Source: Lyophyllum atratum
Taxonomy: Eukaryota > Basidiomycota > Agaricomycetes > Agaricales > Lyophyllaceae
Length of the DNA: 64,000 nucleotides
Assembly (NCBI GenBank): GCA_014905825.1
Contig: JACGCN010000010.1
Location: forward strand, 1,178,001-1,242,000
Reading direction: 5' to 3'
Below are positions 1 through 12,287 of the stretch, piece after piece. Position 1 is the stretch's first letter, and each line of letters begins with the position of its first letter. The position numbers and the translations under genes are program-made. The notes beneath the pieces were generated by a model, which ran no database searches, was not told the origin of the DNA, and was given only the letters and a program-made list of their open reading frames with translations.

Positions 1-929
1 GGTCTTGGATGCGATGAAGCTCATGAGTGAAGAAGGTGTCAGCAGCGTGGCAGTCATCGACGATGAAAGTGGTGCTCTATTAAGTGCTGTTAGCGTAACG
101 GACATCGGCAAAGTACAATTTCGCAAGTTGCCTTGTATTGCCACGCTGGCTTATCCACCTTTGACTACAGATCGTGGTTCCTTCCCAAAGCAAGCAGATC
201 TTGTCCACACCTTTGCACCAATTCATCTCCCAGATCAAGGTGAGATTATCCTTATCGCCAACTCAATCAACGCCTATTTATTGAGCCCCTTTCGAGGAAC
301 CTGATGGTTCGACAGATGGCGTAGACAAGTATCCCGGTATGGATGTGTGGAAATCCCACTATTTTGTTTGTCACTCACATGTGTACAGTATATTCTGTCT
401 CTCCGTCGAGTCCTCTTTCATACACGATCGAGAAACTGCTTGCCAGTGCGTACACCCTTCATATCCTTAGAAGCTCAGCTCCAGTTTTACTTTTTACCCA
501 GCCAATGCACATAGAGTATTCGTTACAACGGAATCCCGTCCCTCTTCACCCATCCTATCCTCTACCGCATATGGCAGTCTGTCTGGCATCGTGTCAATCG
601 TAGACAGTACGTAACTCCCACCACACCTTGGAACATGTCTAACGAGCGTCCTTCTTACTTTAGTACTTTCATTATTTGCCCGCCTCGCTAACATATCCGA
701 TATCGACCCAACAAGGATGAAGCGCCACCGCCGGGCATCCTCCACGTCTTCTCAGTCCTCTCAGTCCTCCACATCTGACCGCGACCTGTTTCTGAGATCA
801 CTGTCAAGATCGAGCAGCAGGACAGGTGTACGGCGCAGTTCGAGTGTGATTCTACCTCCTCCAATCATCGGCGTGAGGCATAATCGGAATTCGATATCTG
901 GGGTCGAGTCGCTGCCAAAGGTGGGGTAA
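1..929 (+). CDS. SDS23: SDS23-type CBS-domain protein, C-terminal part (5' truncated)
   Basis: The window opens inside a CBS domain (residues reading VLDAMKLMSEEGVSSVAV, then LLSAVSVTDIGK). Six exons can be joined: up to about 112, 171-239, 297-336, 388-447, 502-607 and 663-929. They restore the conserved segments VVPSQSKQILSTPLHQF, DGSTDGVDKYPVYSV, SYTIEKLLATNAHRVFVT, GSLSGIVSIVDIL and a serine-rich tail ending LPKVG. This order matches the last two CBS units of fungal Sds23/Moc1. That family inhibits PP2A-type phosphatases and links nutrient or stress signals to cell-cycle control; this role is family knowledge, not read from this sequence. The Ser/Arg-rich tail (SSTSSQSSQSSTSDRD) is a likely phosphorylated region. 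The first junction, near 112-170, is the least certain. Confidence 0.85.
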
Positions 930-1419
930 TTGTGCATTCTGAGAAGGAATTGGAATTTTGCAGGCCACCATAGACAGAATTTGTATAAATATTGTATCAT
1001 TTCGCCGCATCGACAACCAACTGATGGTATACCTTCTTCACGCCGAAGAAATTGCCGGCTACCGCTCCTCCTACGGCCTTTTATCTGTCTCTAGGTCAAA
1101 ACCGAAGAACTTACAAACACCCTCGTCCCATTCTCCAAGTCCTTGGCTCTTTCATCGCTTCAGCCTCATTACAGATCAACTCCACATACAAAAAACGCAT
1201 TTGATAAGGTCGTGCACCAGATTATGCATGGGGAAATAACTTGAGACGGGTGGACGGACGCAATGGGCTCCACCACATCCTTGCAAGGAAACGAAATGCC
1301 TTCCACACAAAATGTAAGGAAATGTAGAATCAAGTGGTCTTACCAAACGACAAGATGCAGATTACATACCCCACTACACCTCCAATTTAAAAAGGTAGAA
1401 CACGACAATATCTCTCATA
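930..1419. other. Intergenic, 3' of SDS23
   Basis: No exon chain with recognisable protein similarity was found here. It probably holds the 3' untranslated ends of the convergent SDS23 gene and the small gene at 1420-1774. Confidence 0.4.
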
Positions 1420-1774
1420 TTACTCGTAGTCCCTCATGGCATCTTCGCAGTCGATATGATCACGCCAATCCTCATCCTCTGTATCAATGTAGATACTCGC
1501 CCCGTCAGGTCCATACATCGCACCCTGGATTATATATCCCTTCGCATTGATGGACTTCAACACGCAGGTGAAGGCATGTAAAAGTGAACCTGCTCCATCT
1601 GGACCATCGTTTAACTGCGTATCGTCTGTCCCCCCACAGTTAAAGATGAAAATACGAGGTGGGTTGCATCTCCTAGTATCAGATTGCTGAGAATATATCG
1701 GTAGTGCTGAGTTCTTGGCAAGTTGAGAGCGCAAATCTATTGCTCACTGCCACTTGATCGATTTGATCAGCCAT
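1420..1774 (-). CDS. Small acidic hypothetical protein (97 aa)
   Basis: Two exons fit well: 1774-1748 (MADQIDQVA) and 1686-1420, separated by a 61-nt intron with gtgagc donor and ttctcag acceptor in phase 0. The product is 97 residues with a glycine/aspartate-rich centre (FNCGGTDDTQLNDGPDG) and a strongly acidic C-terminus (IDTEDEDWRDHIDCEDAM). I see no signal peptide or membrane segment. I do not recognise the family. Support comes from clean splice signals, an open reading frame across the joined exons and a sensible start. A chance ORF cannot be excluded. Confidence 0.45.
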
Positions 1775-2600
1775 TTCGAATGGGGAGGAAGCTAGTGAGG
1801 CTTAGAAGATGTAGAGAGCTGAAGTAATCCGCGGTCAGACTGCGCGTTTGCACATTGGGTAGATGGCACACCTCTGCTTGCGATGTCGAGGTTGCTTCTG
1901 AATAGGTGTAAGTAAAATATAAGTTTGTGTTTTCGCGTATTTTCGAGTAGTTGACGACTTTAGATAGGATCATGAGCTGGTCATGGGTCTAGATTCTAGA
2001 AAGTGTAACAGAAGGTAAGTAACAGATCATGGACCTACACATCGATGATTGGACACACATTGCAGCTTCGTCTTGTATTTTCTCTTACCCGCGCGAATTC
2101 CGTCATACTTCCAGGAGATCTACGCGAGTACCGACGTAACTGAGCACCCACGATGCGAGAAAAGTCGCAATGGAATGTATCGGATGGGTTATAGAAGATC
2201 AACATATCTTTCACGAACGCGTACGATGGTCATTTCCTGTCCGAGTCATGATTCATGTTGGAGCGCCGATGTACCGGTGCCTCGATATCACGGCAACCAT
2301 AATAGTGTCAGGCAGGGAGGCGAGGTGTATTTTTTCTGTTTTGAAGGGCGGACATGGACCGTCGTAGTCGTGGCGCGTAAATCTTGACGTGATCTAAAAC
2401 GGCCGACGAGCCGAAAATCGATCGCTCAGTAAACCCGAATCCGACCCTTGCCTCCGAGTCACCTTCGAATTAAATAAAATGAATTAGTCTCCACTCCCAT
2501 TCCTTGTGTCAACATCAGAATCTTCTGCCAAGTATTACCTTCTACCCTTCAGCTGAAATCTACGTTGTGCATCCCTAGGGTATCCTAGAGCGCGATTGAG
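1775..2600. other. Intergenic, shared upstream region
   Basis: This region lies between the small minus-strand gene and the plus-strand cystathionine gamma-synthase, so it should hold both promoters. I found no coding exon in it. Confidence 0.4.
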
Positions 2601-4698
2601 ATGAGCTCCACGAGCGCAATCGTACAGAACATCCCAGTAGGCCTAGCTGTGCCTCCCCACACTCCCCACGCAATATCGGTTTCTTTGCCTACATGGAAAG
2701 ATAACGTTGGCTACGAAGAGGGCGAGAAAAGGGTGGTTGACTCCATGGTTTCAGGTTACCCTAGGTTTTTCATCCATCTGAGCATCCAGAAAGTGCGTAC
2801 ACCTCGCCTTTAAACCCTGATCCACTTGCTCATCACCTTTCCTTCATTAGCTCGCGCGTATATTTGAGCAGAAGTATGGCCTCCAAGACGAAAGGTGCAT
2901 GCTTTTTGCTACCCATCGCGTAGCCGAGGAGGCTCGGTCATTCATGCAAGCCCGTTCAGTCAATACCCGGCTGCTCAGTCTTCTCATCTGCCCTGAAGAC
3001 AAAGCCAACGGCAGGATCATAGAGCACGATACCAGGGACCAAGCAGACTGTTCATCCACAGCTTCTGTCAACATCCACATCGTGCTGTTTCCGCCAGATG
3101 CATTCCCAATCGCGAAACAGTTCTGGCAACACACCGGCATGGGTATTTCAAGTCGTCTGGCAGAGCACTGCCTGGCGATGCTTCCAGATGAGCTCACCGG
3201 AACTGGATCCCCCTCTACATCACCCACAACCCCTCGATTCCCCACTAAAGCGATCAACCGACATTATTCGGTGAAAAGCCAACTTAAACCCCTGTCTTCT
3301 CCATCTTCACCCTTGGTTGACCCGTCGAAGAGGAAGACAGACGTTGAAGAAACATTGGAACCCGACCACAGTGTCTATCTCGAAGAGCGCTATGGTCGAA
3401 ACCTACCACTGGCGTTCGCCGCATCGGCAAAGCGTGCTCTCCGTCGCAGAGTCGCGGGTGTCTTGATTCGTGACACGAATTTCGACTGCCAAGGGGAACC
3501 TTGTGCTGGTGACGAGACCCTCCTCGTCGGGCCCAGTTCCCGTGGCGTGGCAGACGTTTCGGAAAATGACGTATACCTATACCCCACGGGCATGGCAGCC
3601 ATTTGGAGCGCGCACCATATCATTTCGGCTGTCCGACCCGCAGCGAAGAGTGTTTGTTTTGGGTTCGTCTCCTCTTTTTCTGTGAACATAATCCAGCTGC
3701 TAACAATAAGATAATAGATTTCCCTACACTGATACCCTCAAGATCCTGGAGAAATGGGGTCCGGGATGCTACTTCTTTGGAGGTGGATTGGACGCAGAGA
3801 TCGACGAACTAGAGGCCATCCTAGAGAAGGAGGCTGCCCTCGACCCTGGTACACCACCGATCCTGGCACTCTTCACAGAATTCCCGTCCAACCCTCTCCT
3901 TCGCTCTGGCAACCTCCCCCGATTGCGGGCCCTTGCCGATAAATACGACTTCCTGATCGTCATCGATGAGACGATTGGCAATTTCGTGAACGTAGAGGTT
4001 CTCCCGTACGCCGATATCGTTGTGAGCAGCCTCTCGAAGGTCTTCAGTGGAGTGGCCAACGTCATGGGCGGCGGGTGAGTTATTTTCCTGAACACACGCC
4101 CTTCTGTAAACTGACCCAAACTAGCCTGGTCCTCAACCCTCGGTGCCGTCATTACACCGCGCTCAAGGCATATATGGATTCGACCTTCGAAGACCTCTAC
4201 TTTAACGAGGATGCCATCTACATGGAGCGCAACTCGCGTGACTTCCAACGCCGCATCAAGATCATCGACGTCAACACCGAGGCCGTCTGCGACTTCCTGC
4301 GATCGCGTTCCCTTCCCGGAGGCGCAGCAGGGGGAGTTATAAAGGAGGTGTTCTACCCGAAGTACATCACGCCCGAGAACTATGAGGCCTGCCGCATCAA
4401 AACTCCAGGAGCCGAAGGGGGATTCGGCGGGATGTTTTCGCTGACGTTCACGTCGCTCGCTGCATCGCATGCGTTCTTTGATGCGCTGTCGTGCCACAAA
4501 GGTCCCAGCTTGGGAACGAACTTTACACTGGCGTGTCCGTTCACGATTCTTGCGCATTATGCAGAGCTGGACTGGGCGGCAAAGTATGGGGTAGAAGAGG
4601 GCCTAGTAAGAGTTAGTGTGGGGATGGAGGAGACCCAGTCATTGCTGAACTCTTTCGGGGAGGCCTTGAAGGCAGCGGAGGACGCCGCTAGGACGTAA
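2601..4698 (+). CDS. STR2: Cystathionine gamma-synthase, long fungal form
   Basis: Four exons (2601-2792, 2851-3662, 3718-4074, 4125-4698) give 644 residues, the length of the long fungal Cys/Met-metabolism PLP enzymes such as yeast Str2. Family landmarks are a YPTGMAAIW substrate-loop motif near residue 330, the segment [10 protein letters not shown], the cofactor-contacting IDETIGN, and the PLP lysine in SSLSKVFSG. The C-terminal [11 protein letters not shown] closes the fold. The enzyme condenses an O-acyl-homoserine with cysteine to form cystathionine, a transsulfuration step toward methionine, in the cytosol. The N-terminal third (roughly residues 60-260) carries a Ser/Pro-rich insertion typical of the long form. 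Homoserine dehydrogenase, which makes the precursor, lies about 3.5 kb downstream. The STR2 symbol is by family; close paralogues exist in fungi. Confidence 0.92.
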
Positions 4699-4946
4699 CA
4701 CGACAGTATTGACTGGCAGAGCTTGATATTCCTTCAACAAGGAAGTTTAGATATGTATCGCATAGACCATTTTGTATCCAACTACAAGCAATGAATCAAT
4801 GTATCCTTAGTCTCTTGCAACCAAAAACGTTTCAACTTCAAGCGAGGCAATCAAATCGGAAAAGAGGATGTGTCCAGAATAGTGTAATATAAATAATGGT
4901 AATACAATGGTACAGATACAAAGCAAAAACCAAAACACCACAGCGT

Positions 4947-5520
<574 letters not shown>

Positions 5521-5817
5521 TGGAGTTGATGTGTTGGTGGTGGTGATGGTTGAGAAAGATGGGTCGCGAAAGTGGCGAGGTGTGGTGGTGGGGGGAAGGA
5601 GCAGGTGGCTTGAGCATTTGCATGTTGGCAATATTTATACCCCGACGCCGACACGAGAATCAACAAAGACGCGTAGAGCGCGTCGCGGCCAAACAAACAC
5701 AAAGTCACGTGTCTGTATATATAGTCTCACGCATATTCCGTTGACTCTTCTACAGCCTTGACCTCCACCCCCATCAACACCCATCGTCTGTGCCCCCTAC
5801 CATCCTAACTATCACAA
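5521..5817. promoter_or_regulatory. Divergent histone H2A/H2B promoter
   Basis: This 297-bp gap separates two histone start codons facing away from each other. A TATAAATA element reads toward H2A at 5639-5632, and a TATATATA element reads toward H2B at 5716-5723. Each lies roughly 95-120 bp upstream of its start codon. A bidirectional, cell-cycle-regulated promoter is inferred from the arrangement. I did not identify specific upstream activating sites. Confidence 0.75.
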
Positions 5818-6370
5818 ATGGCACCCAAACCCGCTTCTACTGCCGGCAAAGCCCCCGCTTCCACCGCCTCCAAGGCACCGGCCAAGTCCACTGAGGGTAC
5901 GAAGGCGGCCAAGAAAACATCGAAAGCAGCAGCGCCTGCAGATGGGGAGAAGAAGAAGCGCAAGAAGGTCCGAAAGGAAACCTACTCCTCTTACATCTAC
6001 AAGGGTACGTTCTCCAACCACTTCACGTCGACTTCGTCTAACTTGGACGCCACAGTGTTGAAGCAGGTCCACCCTGATACTGGTATCTCGAACAAGGCGA
6101 TGGCTATCCTAAACAGCTTCGTCAATGATATCTTCGAGCGCATCGCCACAGAAGCATCCAGTAAGTACTTCGCGTCAGACGCGTCTTTGCCCCGTTGTTC
6201 ACGTATCTCCTCTGCTCTTAGAACTCGCCTCTTACTCGAAAAAGTCAACAATCTCATCACGAGAAATCCAAACATCAGTACGGCTTATTCTCCCTGGTGA
6301 ACTTGCCAAGCACGCTATCTCGGAAGGCACGAAGTCAGTGACGAAGTTCTCCTCAGCAGGCGCGAAGTAA
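5818..6370 (+). CDS. HTB1: Histone H2B
   Basis: Three exons (5818-6004, 6056-6160, 6222-6370) encode 146 residues. A lysine/alanine-rich tail precedes the histone fold: [10 protein letters not shown], then [29 protein letters not shown], and [19 protein letters not shown]. The C-terminal helix [14 protein letters not shown] carries the conserved lysine that is ubiquitinated in H2B. It forms the H2A-H2B dimer of the nucleosome with its divergent neighbour. All splice junctions are canonical and the exon lengths sum to a whole number of codons. Confidence 0.97.
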
Positions 6371-6750
6371 ATGTCATGGATGGTCAGTTATCTTGCCGTT
6401 TTTTACCCTTTCGCTCAGCTGATGTATTATCTTAGATGTTTGCTTGTACGGAGTGCGATGTTTTTATTATTTCTCTTAGGTCTTGTACACCAGTGTATTT
6501 CTCTAATCTATCTGTATCGAAATTCAACCTACGAGTGGAATTAAAGCATTCAGGCCTCAGGCCCAGTTAGTGTTTCCAGAATACTTGCGAGGTAACGTCT
6601 ACGGCCGTAATTTCTCGGATCACCTTTGTATAAGCGGTCAAATACGACGGAATCTTCGTGTCAAGCAGATTCAGGACCACAAAAGTGTCTTAAGGGGAGT
6701 GTAAACAGCAAAATATCAGAGGGTGGTACCTTACATGGATGGAGGGTGGA
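6371..6750. other. Convergent intergenic region
   Basis: It holds the 3' ends of H2B (plus) and the acetoacetate-decarboxylase-like gene (minus). No separate gene is seen. Confidence 0.5.
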
Positions 6751-7839
6751 TCATCGCGAGTCAGACAAGATGGGGACGCCGAATTCGAGGTCTGCATTCG
6801 CCATATATCCACCAACGGACCAAGGTACAATCGCAGGAAAGCCTTCGCCGTCGCCGACTTTGCCTGCTATGCCAGGAGTGACAGACACCAAACAGACCGT
6901 CCCCTTGATTACAGGCACAAATGCCGCCCACTGGGTGGTCGCCACTTCCTCAGGCCGCTCACCTGCAGGAAGAGGTGGCTGCACTAGAGAAACGTACTGC
7001 CCGAGTGGGCGCGTGCTTATTGGGATTGGAAGATAGGAGAGGAGTGGAACGGGCTTGATGGTTACGTGGAAGCACGGAGAGGTGGCATCTGGGCGCGTAA
7101 CGGTTATAGTCGTTGTTCTGCCTTGCGTCGTAATGCTGAAGTCTGCGACTTGCTCTGCGTGCCCACTGGTGTTTAGTAACGAGGGCTAGAGGATCAACAT
7201 ATTCGGAATAACTTACTGGGTATGTTCCAATTCCGGCGCCCTGTAGAAGCGAGGAAGCGTGAGTAGCGCAGCGACTCAGTGTGCGTCGGTGAGCCATACC
7301 GTTCTCCGTCGACTCCTTGGTAGAGACATAGATACGGGTGACACGAGCCCCAGCGTTGCCATCCTCATACTTCCACCGGCCAGGAACATAGATGAGCTCG
7401 TCATCTTGTAGGTGCCCAAATCAGTTCAAGGATTCTCGATATTTATTGGTAAATGTCAACGTACATGGTCCTGTTAGATGCGTCAATCAGGCTGTTTTCT
7501 AGACGAAGACGAATTATACATACCAACGGGACTTTCGGAGTACGAGAGGATCTTGCGGCGGTCGAGAAGAAGTCAGACACCAAAGGGCAGAGGCCTGGCA
7601 GAGTCCTCACCTGTATGGCTCCAGGACCCCCAATGAATTCACCATCAGACGTCAACACCTCAGCTTCGTGGGGTGTGGCAAACCCAGCTGGAAAACTGGA
7701 GGTTTTGGACAATCCTGACAAGAGAAAGGCCCAAGCACGGGCTTTCAGCTTCCATGGCCTGTTCGACGGCCCCTAGTCAGTATATGAAGCAACCAAAATT
7801 TGTTGTAGCGTACGCTGGAACGAGATCCACGCCAGACAT
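6751..7839 (-). CDS. Acetoacetate decarboxylase-fold protein with micro-exon
   Basis: Seven exons (7839-7814, 7758-7611, 7551-7524, 7470-7465, 7404-7300, 7240-7217, 7154-6751) encode 246 residues. The chain reads LKARAWAFLLSG, TSSFPAGFATPHEAEVL, GEFIGGPGAIQI, SYSESPVGPYDELIYVPG, TRIYVSTKESTENGRRNWNIP, and ends with VPWSVGGYMANADLEFGVP. These are the conserved blocks of a fungal family of the acetoacetate-decarboxylase-like beta-barrel superfamily. Substrate and reaction are unknown; I see no reason to claim true acetoacetate decarboxylation. Exon 4 is only 6 nt, yet it supplies the Gly-Pro-Tyr of the conserved SPVGPYDEL motif. That motif makes the splice model compelling. No signal peptide is seen. 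Confidence 0.85.
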
Positions 7840-8186
7840 GGTGACAGTGGAGTCGTCGGTGGTAGATAGGGCCGAAACGTTCCAACAGATCTCGGTGATC
7901 ACATTCTAGTCCCTGTAAATCGGCCGCCACGTCATGGCAGTTGAATTTCAATGTTGTATGGCTTGAGAGGGACTCGACTAGCCCGTGCACAAAGATGCTG
8001 GGTCACGAACAGCGAACTGACGGTGTAGAACTGCCATATGCAGTCGTTATCAAAAGAAGCTGAGACCGCGTATTTTTGATCCGACCCTCTCGACAAGTGC
8101 TCAGGCTCTAAAAATACAGCTGTATTTTGGGTTGTACAAAGTTATCCTATGTAACAAAGAATCCGAATGAGCGCGCGCTCATTACT
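7840..8186. other. Intergenic
   Basis: Promoter side of the acetoacetate-decarboxylase-like gene and 3' end of HOM6, both on the minus strand. No gene is seen. Confidence 0.5.
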
Positions 8187-9477
8187 CTACACGAGCTTGA
8201 ATAGGTCCCCTAGTACTCCCATCGCAGTGACGGCAGCCCCAGCTCCAGCACCCTGCACGATCAACGGTCTGGCGCCGTACCTCTCCGTGTGGAACATGAT
8301 GATGTTATCAGAACCTCCGAGTGAGGTGGCGAAGGGGTGGCTTGTCGAGTACCTAAGGTAAAAGATACGAAGCATGAGCACCTCGGCGATGGAACGCGCG
8401 ACAAATCATACGCACTTCTCGAGGCCAGCCTTAACGACACCACTCACAACATCCACAACACCGACGAACCTCAGCACTTTGCCTTCTGCGCTAGCGTCGG
8501 CGCGTAGCTGCGAGAAGTGCGCGTCAAATTCAGGGAGACGGGAGATGAACTCGTCGCCTGTTGGGATGCCCTCGAGAGCTGGGGGGATCAGGGACGCCGT
8601 CTGCACGGAGGCGAAGGATTTGAGAATAGGGAGGGCGGTTGGGGTGTGCGACCCAGAGACAATAGTGCGGGAGAGAATGGTTAGCTTCCTGGCAACGTCG
8701 AACCCGTTCAGGTCATCCGCTGGGTGAGGCTCCTAAGGAATCAAGTTATTATGTCTGGAACTACTAGGGACGTAAACTACGAACCGTGTAGCCCTTTTCG
8801 CGTGCGACATTGACCACAGAGGAGAACGCAGGCCCATCAGGCTTCCCAGTGGAGAACTCGTTAAAGATGTAGCTCATAGTGCCAGAAAATACACCCTCGA
8901 CTTTGACGACCTATTCAAGTCGCCTGTAAGTCGTCATGCATCCAAATCAATTTCTGGGCGTACGCACCTTGTCACCAGTAGCCACCAGCTCCTTCAGCGT
9001 AGAAATGACCGGCAATCCTGCGCCGACCGTAGCCTCGTTCAAGAAGCGCGCCCCACTGCCTTTACTCGCGTTCAGAATACTCTCATACAAACCGATATCT
9101 CCGGAGTATGCCTTCTTGTTAGGCGTAACGACGTTGATGCCCTTTTCCAACAAAGCAGGATAGAGCGCGGCTACATCGTCCGAGGAAGTATTGTCTACCA
9201 ACGCGACCTTTTGGTTTGGTGCAACAAGGGCGGCCAGCTGCTCGATCAGAGCTTTGAAGTCCGGCTTCTGCTGCGATGACGCGAGTCTTTCTTTCCATTC
9301 AGAACCGGGCTTGATGGGGTTTGCAGCATCGAAGATCGTACGAGTAGAAGAGGTCAGTGAGATGAGTTGGAATGGCGTGGCCGGTTGAGGGATGGCAAGG
9401 AGTTGTTCGATAAGCTCCGAGCCGACTAGACCAACGCCGACGACTGCGACATATATCTTGGACGTAGAAGTTGACAT
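8187..9477 (-). CDS. HOM6: Homoserine dehydrogenase
   Basis: Four exons (9477-8968, 8910-8785, 8732-8416, 8352-8187) encode 372 residues. The N-terminal Rossmann motif [18 protein letters not shown] binds NAD(P). The catalytic domain shows [25 protein letters not shown], the signature [19 protein letters not shown], and [17 protein letters not shown]. The C-terminus [21 protein letters not shown] is also family-typical. The enzyme reduces aspartate semialdehyde to homoserine, the branch point to threonine and methionine. It sits near cystathionine gamma-synthase, which uses activated homoserine; physical linkage is seen, co-regulation is not shown. Splice sites are canonical. Confidence 0.96.
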
Positions 9478-9945
9478 GATGGATCTGGAGAGAGGACAAA
9501 ATCGGCCGAGAGGCTGTCGGCTCGCTCAAGATAGGAGTGGTCTTTGGATGATCATAGACAAAGAATGTCGTGATATCGATGGCATCGATGGATTTTTCGT
9601 TCGAGCACACCTTTCATCCCCGTATTAGAACAAAAAGGTAGGTGGCATTCCCTATAACCGAGACGCGGGAGAGTTGCAGCATGGTGGAAGGAGACAACCT
9701 GATGGGAACGTTCCCCAGTCACTCTGGCCCAACACTTGCCACTGCTAGCGCTCATCCTTGCTGATATCAGTCGATATCGGAATCCTCCAGTTTGACGCGG
9801 GATATACTCTACTTTTGTTCATGGTATAAAGCAAAGCAAGGGTCTGTCGAAAGTCAATGTTACTGTTACGTGTCGCTGATCACAAATGTACCTAAGTAGC
9901 TATAGGAAATGGAAACTCGGGTTATCTGGACTTGTATACTTCCCC
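9478..9945. other. Intergenic
   Basis: Upstream region of HOM6 and 3' region of the F-box gene. No exon is recognised. Confidence 0.5.
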
Positions 9946-11607
9946 TCATCGTCTAACATCGACTCTCTTCACGATGCTCTCCAGGTTCTTCACGTCGGCC
10001 TCCGGGATATGGTCTCTCATCTTCAATATTAACTCTGAAAGGACGATCCCATTCTCCTGCCTCGCGCTTAAATAGCGTGACAAAACCTCAATGTAGGTGC
10101 TCTGGAACCCATTTGAGGCGTCGCGATAAAGCTCGTCGACAATCGTATTGTCAATGCTGAGACGACGCAGGGCTTTGAAATTGACGTCGATAGCCTGAGT
10201 AACTTCCTCTTCGAAAAGGCCCTTGGAAAGAGCCTTAAGAAAGCCATCGTTGCGATAGCTGACGTGGATGTTTCTGAGCCTCCGAAGGCTTCCAAAAATG
10301 ACCCAAATTGCCTCTTGAAGAAGGATATCGGTGACTATCAGTGACTCCAGGCATGTCAAGGAGAGCGCAGTGAGGACACTCTTTGTGCTTTTCAAGTCCC
10401 AACTGTATCCCAAATTCAGATCCACTTGTGGCAAGATAGCTCGGTCATATGGATCAGAGATACCAGACGATGTCCAGAGTTTGATTTGTCGACAATGAAG
10501 TGACATGGACCGAATCGGACCTTCCACACGTTCTCCTAGATTTCTGACCAACCCTTCCATGAGATTTGCCCTAGTGTCGACCTCGAATGCAGGATAGCCC
10601 GCGCAAGTTATGGTGACGCGGGGAGTTTTTGAGTAGATGATATGATTCAACAAGAACACGCAGTTAGGAAGCGATGATTGAATCACCAACTCCTGAAGTC
10701 GAGGAAGATTGGCATTGCTTCTAGAGTCTCCTGTGCTGGGCCCCTGCATTGATGCAAAATCGGAAACGATGATGAGCGATTCAAGGCACGGCATATTTGA
10801 AAGGGCAGATATGAACTGGTCTGCGGGGCGTCCGATGCATAGCGAAGAATCGCAGACCCTGAGAACCCTGAGGGTGGATAGAAAAATGAGAGCTCCCCAG
10901 CTAAAATCACAGTTCGATAGAGTGAGCTGCGTCAATCGTGGCGCTTCCCCGGAAAACAAACATGCTGGAAGACGGTTGTTGTCGTTCGTTCTGTTGAAGG
11001 ATATTCTACAAGTCTCCAAAAGGGGTGCGGGGACATTGAGGAGGCTGATGAACTCCATAAATTTTTGATTGTTGCATTCAAGTTGGGATAGAGAAAGGTT
11101 TCCGATGCGTGATAGATTTATGAGAACAACTTTCACCAAGGTGTCCGCTATGCCGTATGGCACTTCGTAGGAGCCAGAGTCGCCGATTTTCACGTCGACT
11201 GTCAAAGCAGCCATCTTGGAGCGTGTCAGCATCTCCTGAGCCCAGGTTGGATAGGAAAACGGTATGCGGGTCCAAAGATTCGGGCAATCTAAGGCAACGC
11301 GACGCCAATGCGAGCACACGTATGACACACGTATCCAACGAAGTCTTGGGTGGCCATACCTCACAGTTCCTGCGACGAATATGAAGATGATCTCGAGGAG
11401 CTCTGATGGAAGGTAGGAAATAGGACATGGGCTGTTAGGCTGCCGCGGAATTACGACTGCGCCGGACGCAGAAAACCTCTCGTGAACGCGAGCACAAGCA
11501 GCTTGCCCTTTGGTGGCGCTAGGGACTTCGCTACTACTGGTGTCTGTTATTGTTAGGCTGAGCAGAGTACCGATAACGAGATTCACTTGTAGCAACGTAC
11601 CTTCCAT
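9946..11607 (-). CDS. F-box/leucine-rich domain protein
   Basis: The reading frame codes for 534 residues if translation starts at 11607 and a 57-nt intron (11600-11544) is removed. The intron is a multiple of three, so an unspliced frame also stays open and could extend to 11685. The N-terminal part has the mushroom F-box pattern: ISYLPSELLEIIFIFVAG, then RWIRVSYVCSHWRRVALDCPNLW. Downstream are irregular leucine-rich stretches (RIGNLSLSQLE, LTQLTLSNCDFSW, LECLESLIV-like segments). F-box proteins of this lineage-expanded class bind Skp1 and recruit targets to SCF ubiquitin ligases. The target is unknown. Confidence 0.82.
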   Translation of the reverse strand: MEGTLLQVNLVIGTLLSLTITDTSSSEVPSATKGQAACARVHERFSASGAVVIPRQPNSPCPISYLPSELLEIIFIFVAGTVRYGHPRLRWIRVSYVCSHWRRVALDCPNLWTRIPFSYPTWAQEMLTRSKMAALTVDVKIGDSGSYEVPYGIADTLVKVVLINLSRIGNLSLSQLECNNQKFMEFISLLNVPAPLLETCRISFNRTNDNNRLPACLFSGEAPRLTQLTLSNCDFSWGALIFLSTLRVLRVCDSSLCIGRPADQFISALSNMPCLESLIIVSDFASMQGPSTGDSRSNANLPRLQELVIQSSLPNCVFLLNHIIYSKTPRVTITCAGYPAFEVDTRANLMEGLVRNLGERVEGPIRSMSLHCRQIKLWTSSGISDPYDRAILPQVDLNLGYSWDLKSTKSVLTALSLTCLESLIVTDILLQEAIWVIFGSLRRLRNIHVSYRNDGFLKALSKGLFEEEVTQAIDVNFKALRRLSIDNTIVDELYRDASNGFQSTYIEVLSRYLSARQENGIVLSELILKMRDHIPEADVKNLESIVKRVDVRR

Positions 11608-12287
11608 GGCTAGGATGGTGGGATGGTGGAAGATCCAACTGGTCAGCGAAGGAACTTTTACTAAGAGTTTGGGGGTTGAGAACAAACTAAGATCACGATG
11701 GACTCATACCACATAATAAAGACTTCAATCAGAATCGATAATCAAGGACAGCGTGTATGATATGGGGGAGTATGGGGGTACTGATCACACTTGTAGGCTC
11801 CTGGACCTACATACCGCAACATGAACGTTGAACGATCAAGAACGTCAGCAATCTACGGCATCTTCCGAATCCATAGTACCGTGGCTTGGGGCTTTGGGCC
11901 TTGTCTCCGTGACTGACCGTCGAATATGTTAGACATGGGAGAAAGTACACACCGACCGGGAGATAGATCATCTTAGGCTGTCACTTCCACTGGCACCGAT
12001 TTTCTGCTCCGGGGGCGAGGCAACAGATAACATGGGCTGGGAAAACGAAATGTGACTATCCTCAGAATGCTTCTATGTATACCCAATTCTAGCCTCTTTC
12101 CTCACCCCTCTATAGATATGTGGCGCCTATCTGATAGGAACACATGTCAGGCCCCCGTGCTCCGATTCGGAGCTCCATCGACCTCATTAATCTCCGTCGC
12201 GGTGCGACTGCAGACAGGCAGGTATCTCATTTCATTCGACCATGTCTGATGGTCTATAAAGACACTTTACAGCCCGCCCCAATCGCA
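11608..12287. other. Intergenic
   Basis: Divergent region between the F-box gene (minus) and the small membrane-protein gene (plus). A TATAAA sequence lies at about 12255, some 30 nt before the latter's start codon. No coding exon is seen. Confidence 0.4.
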
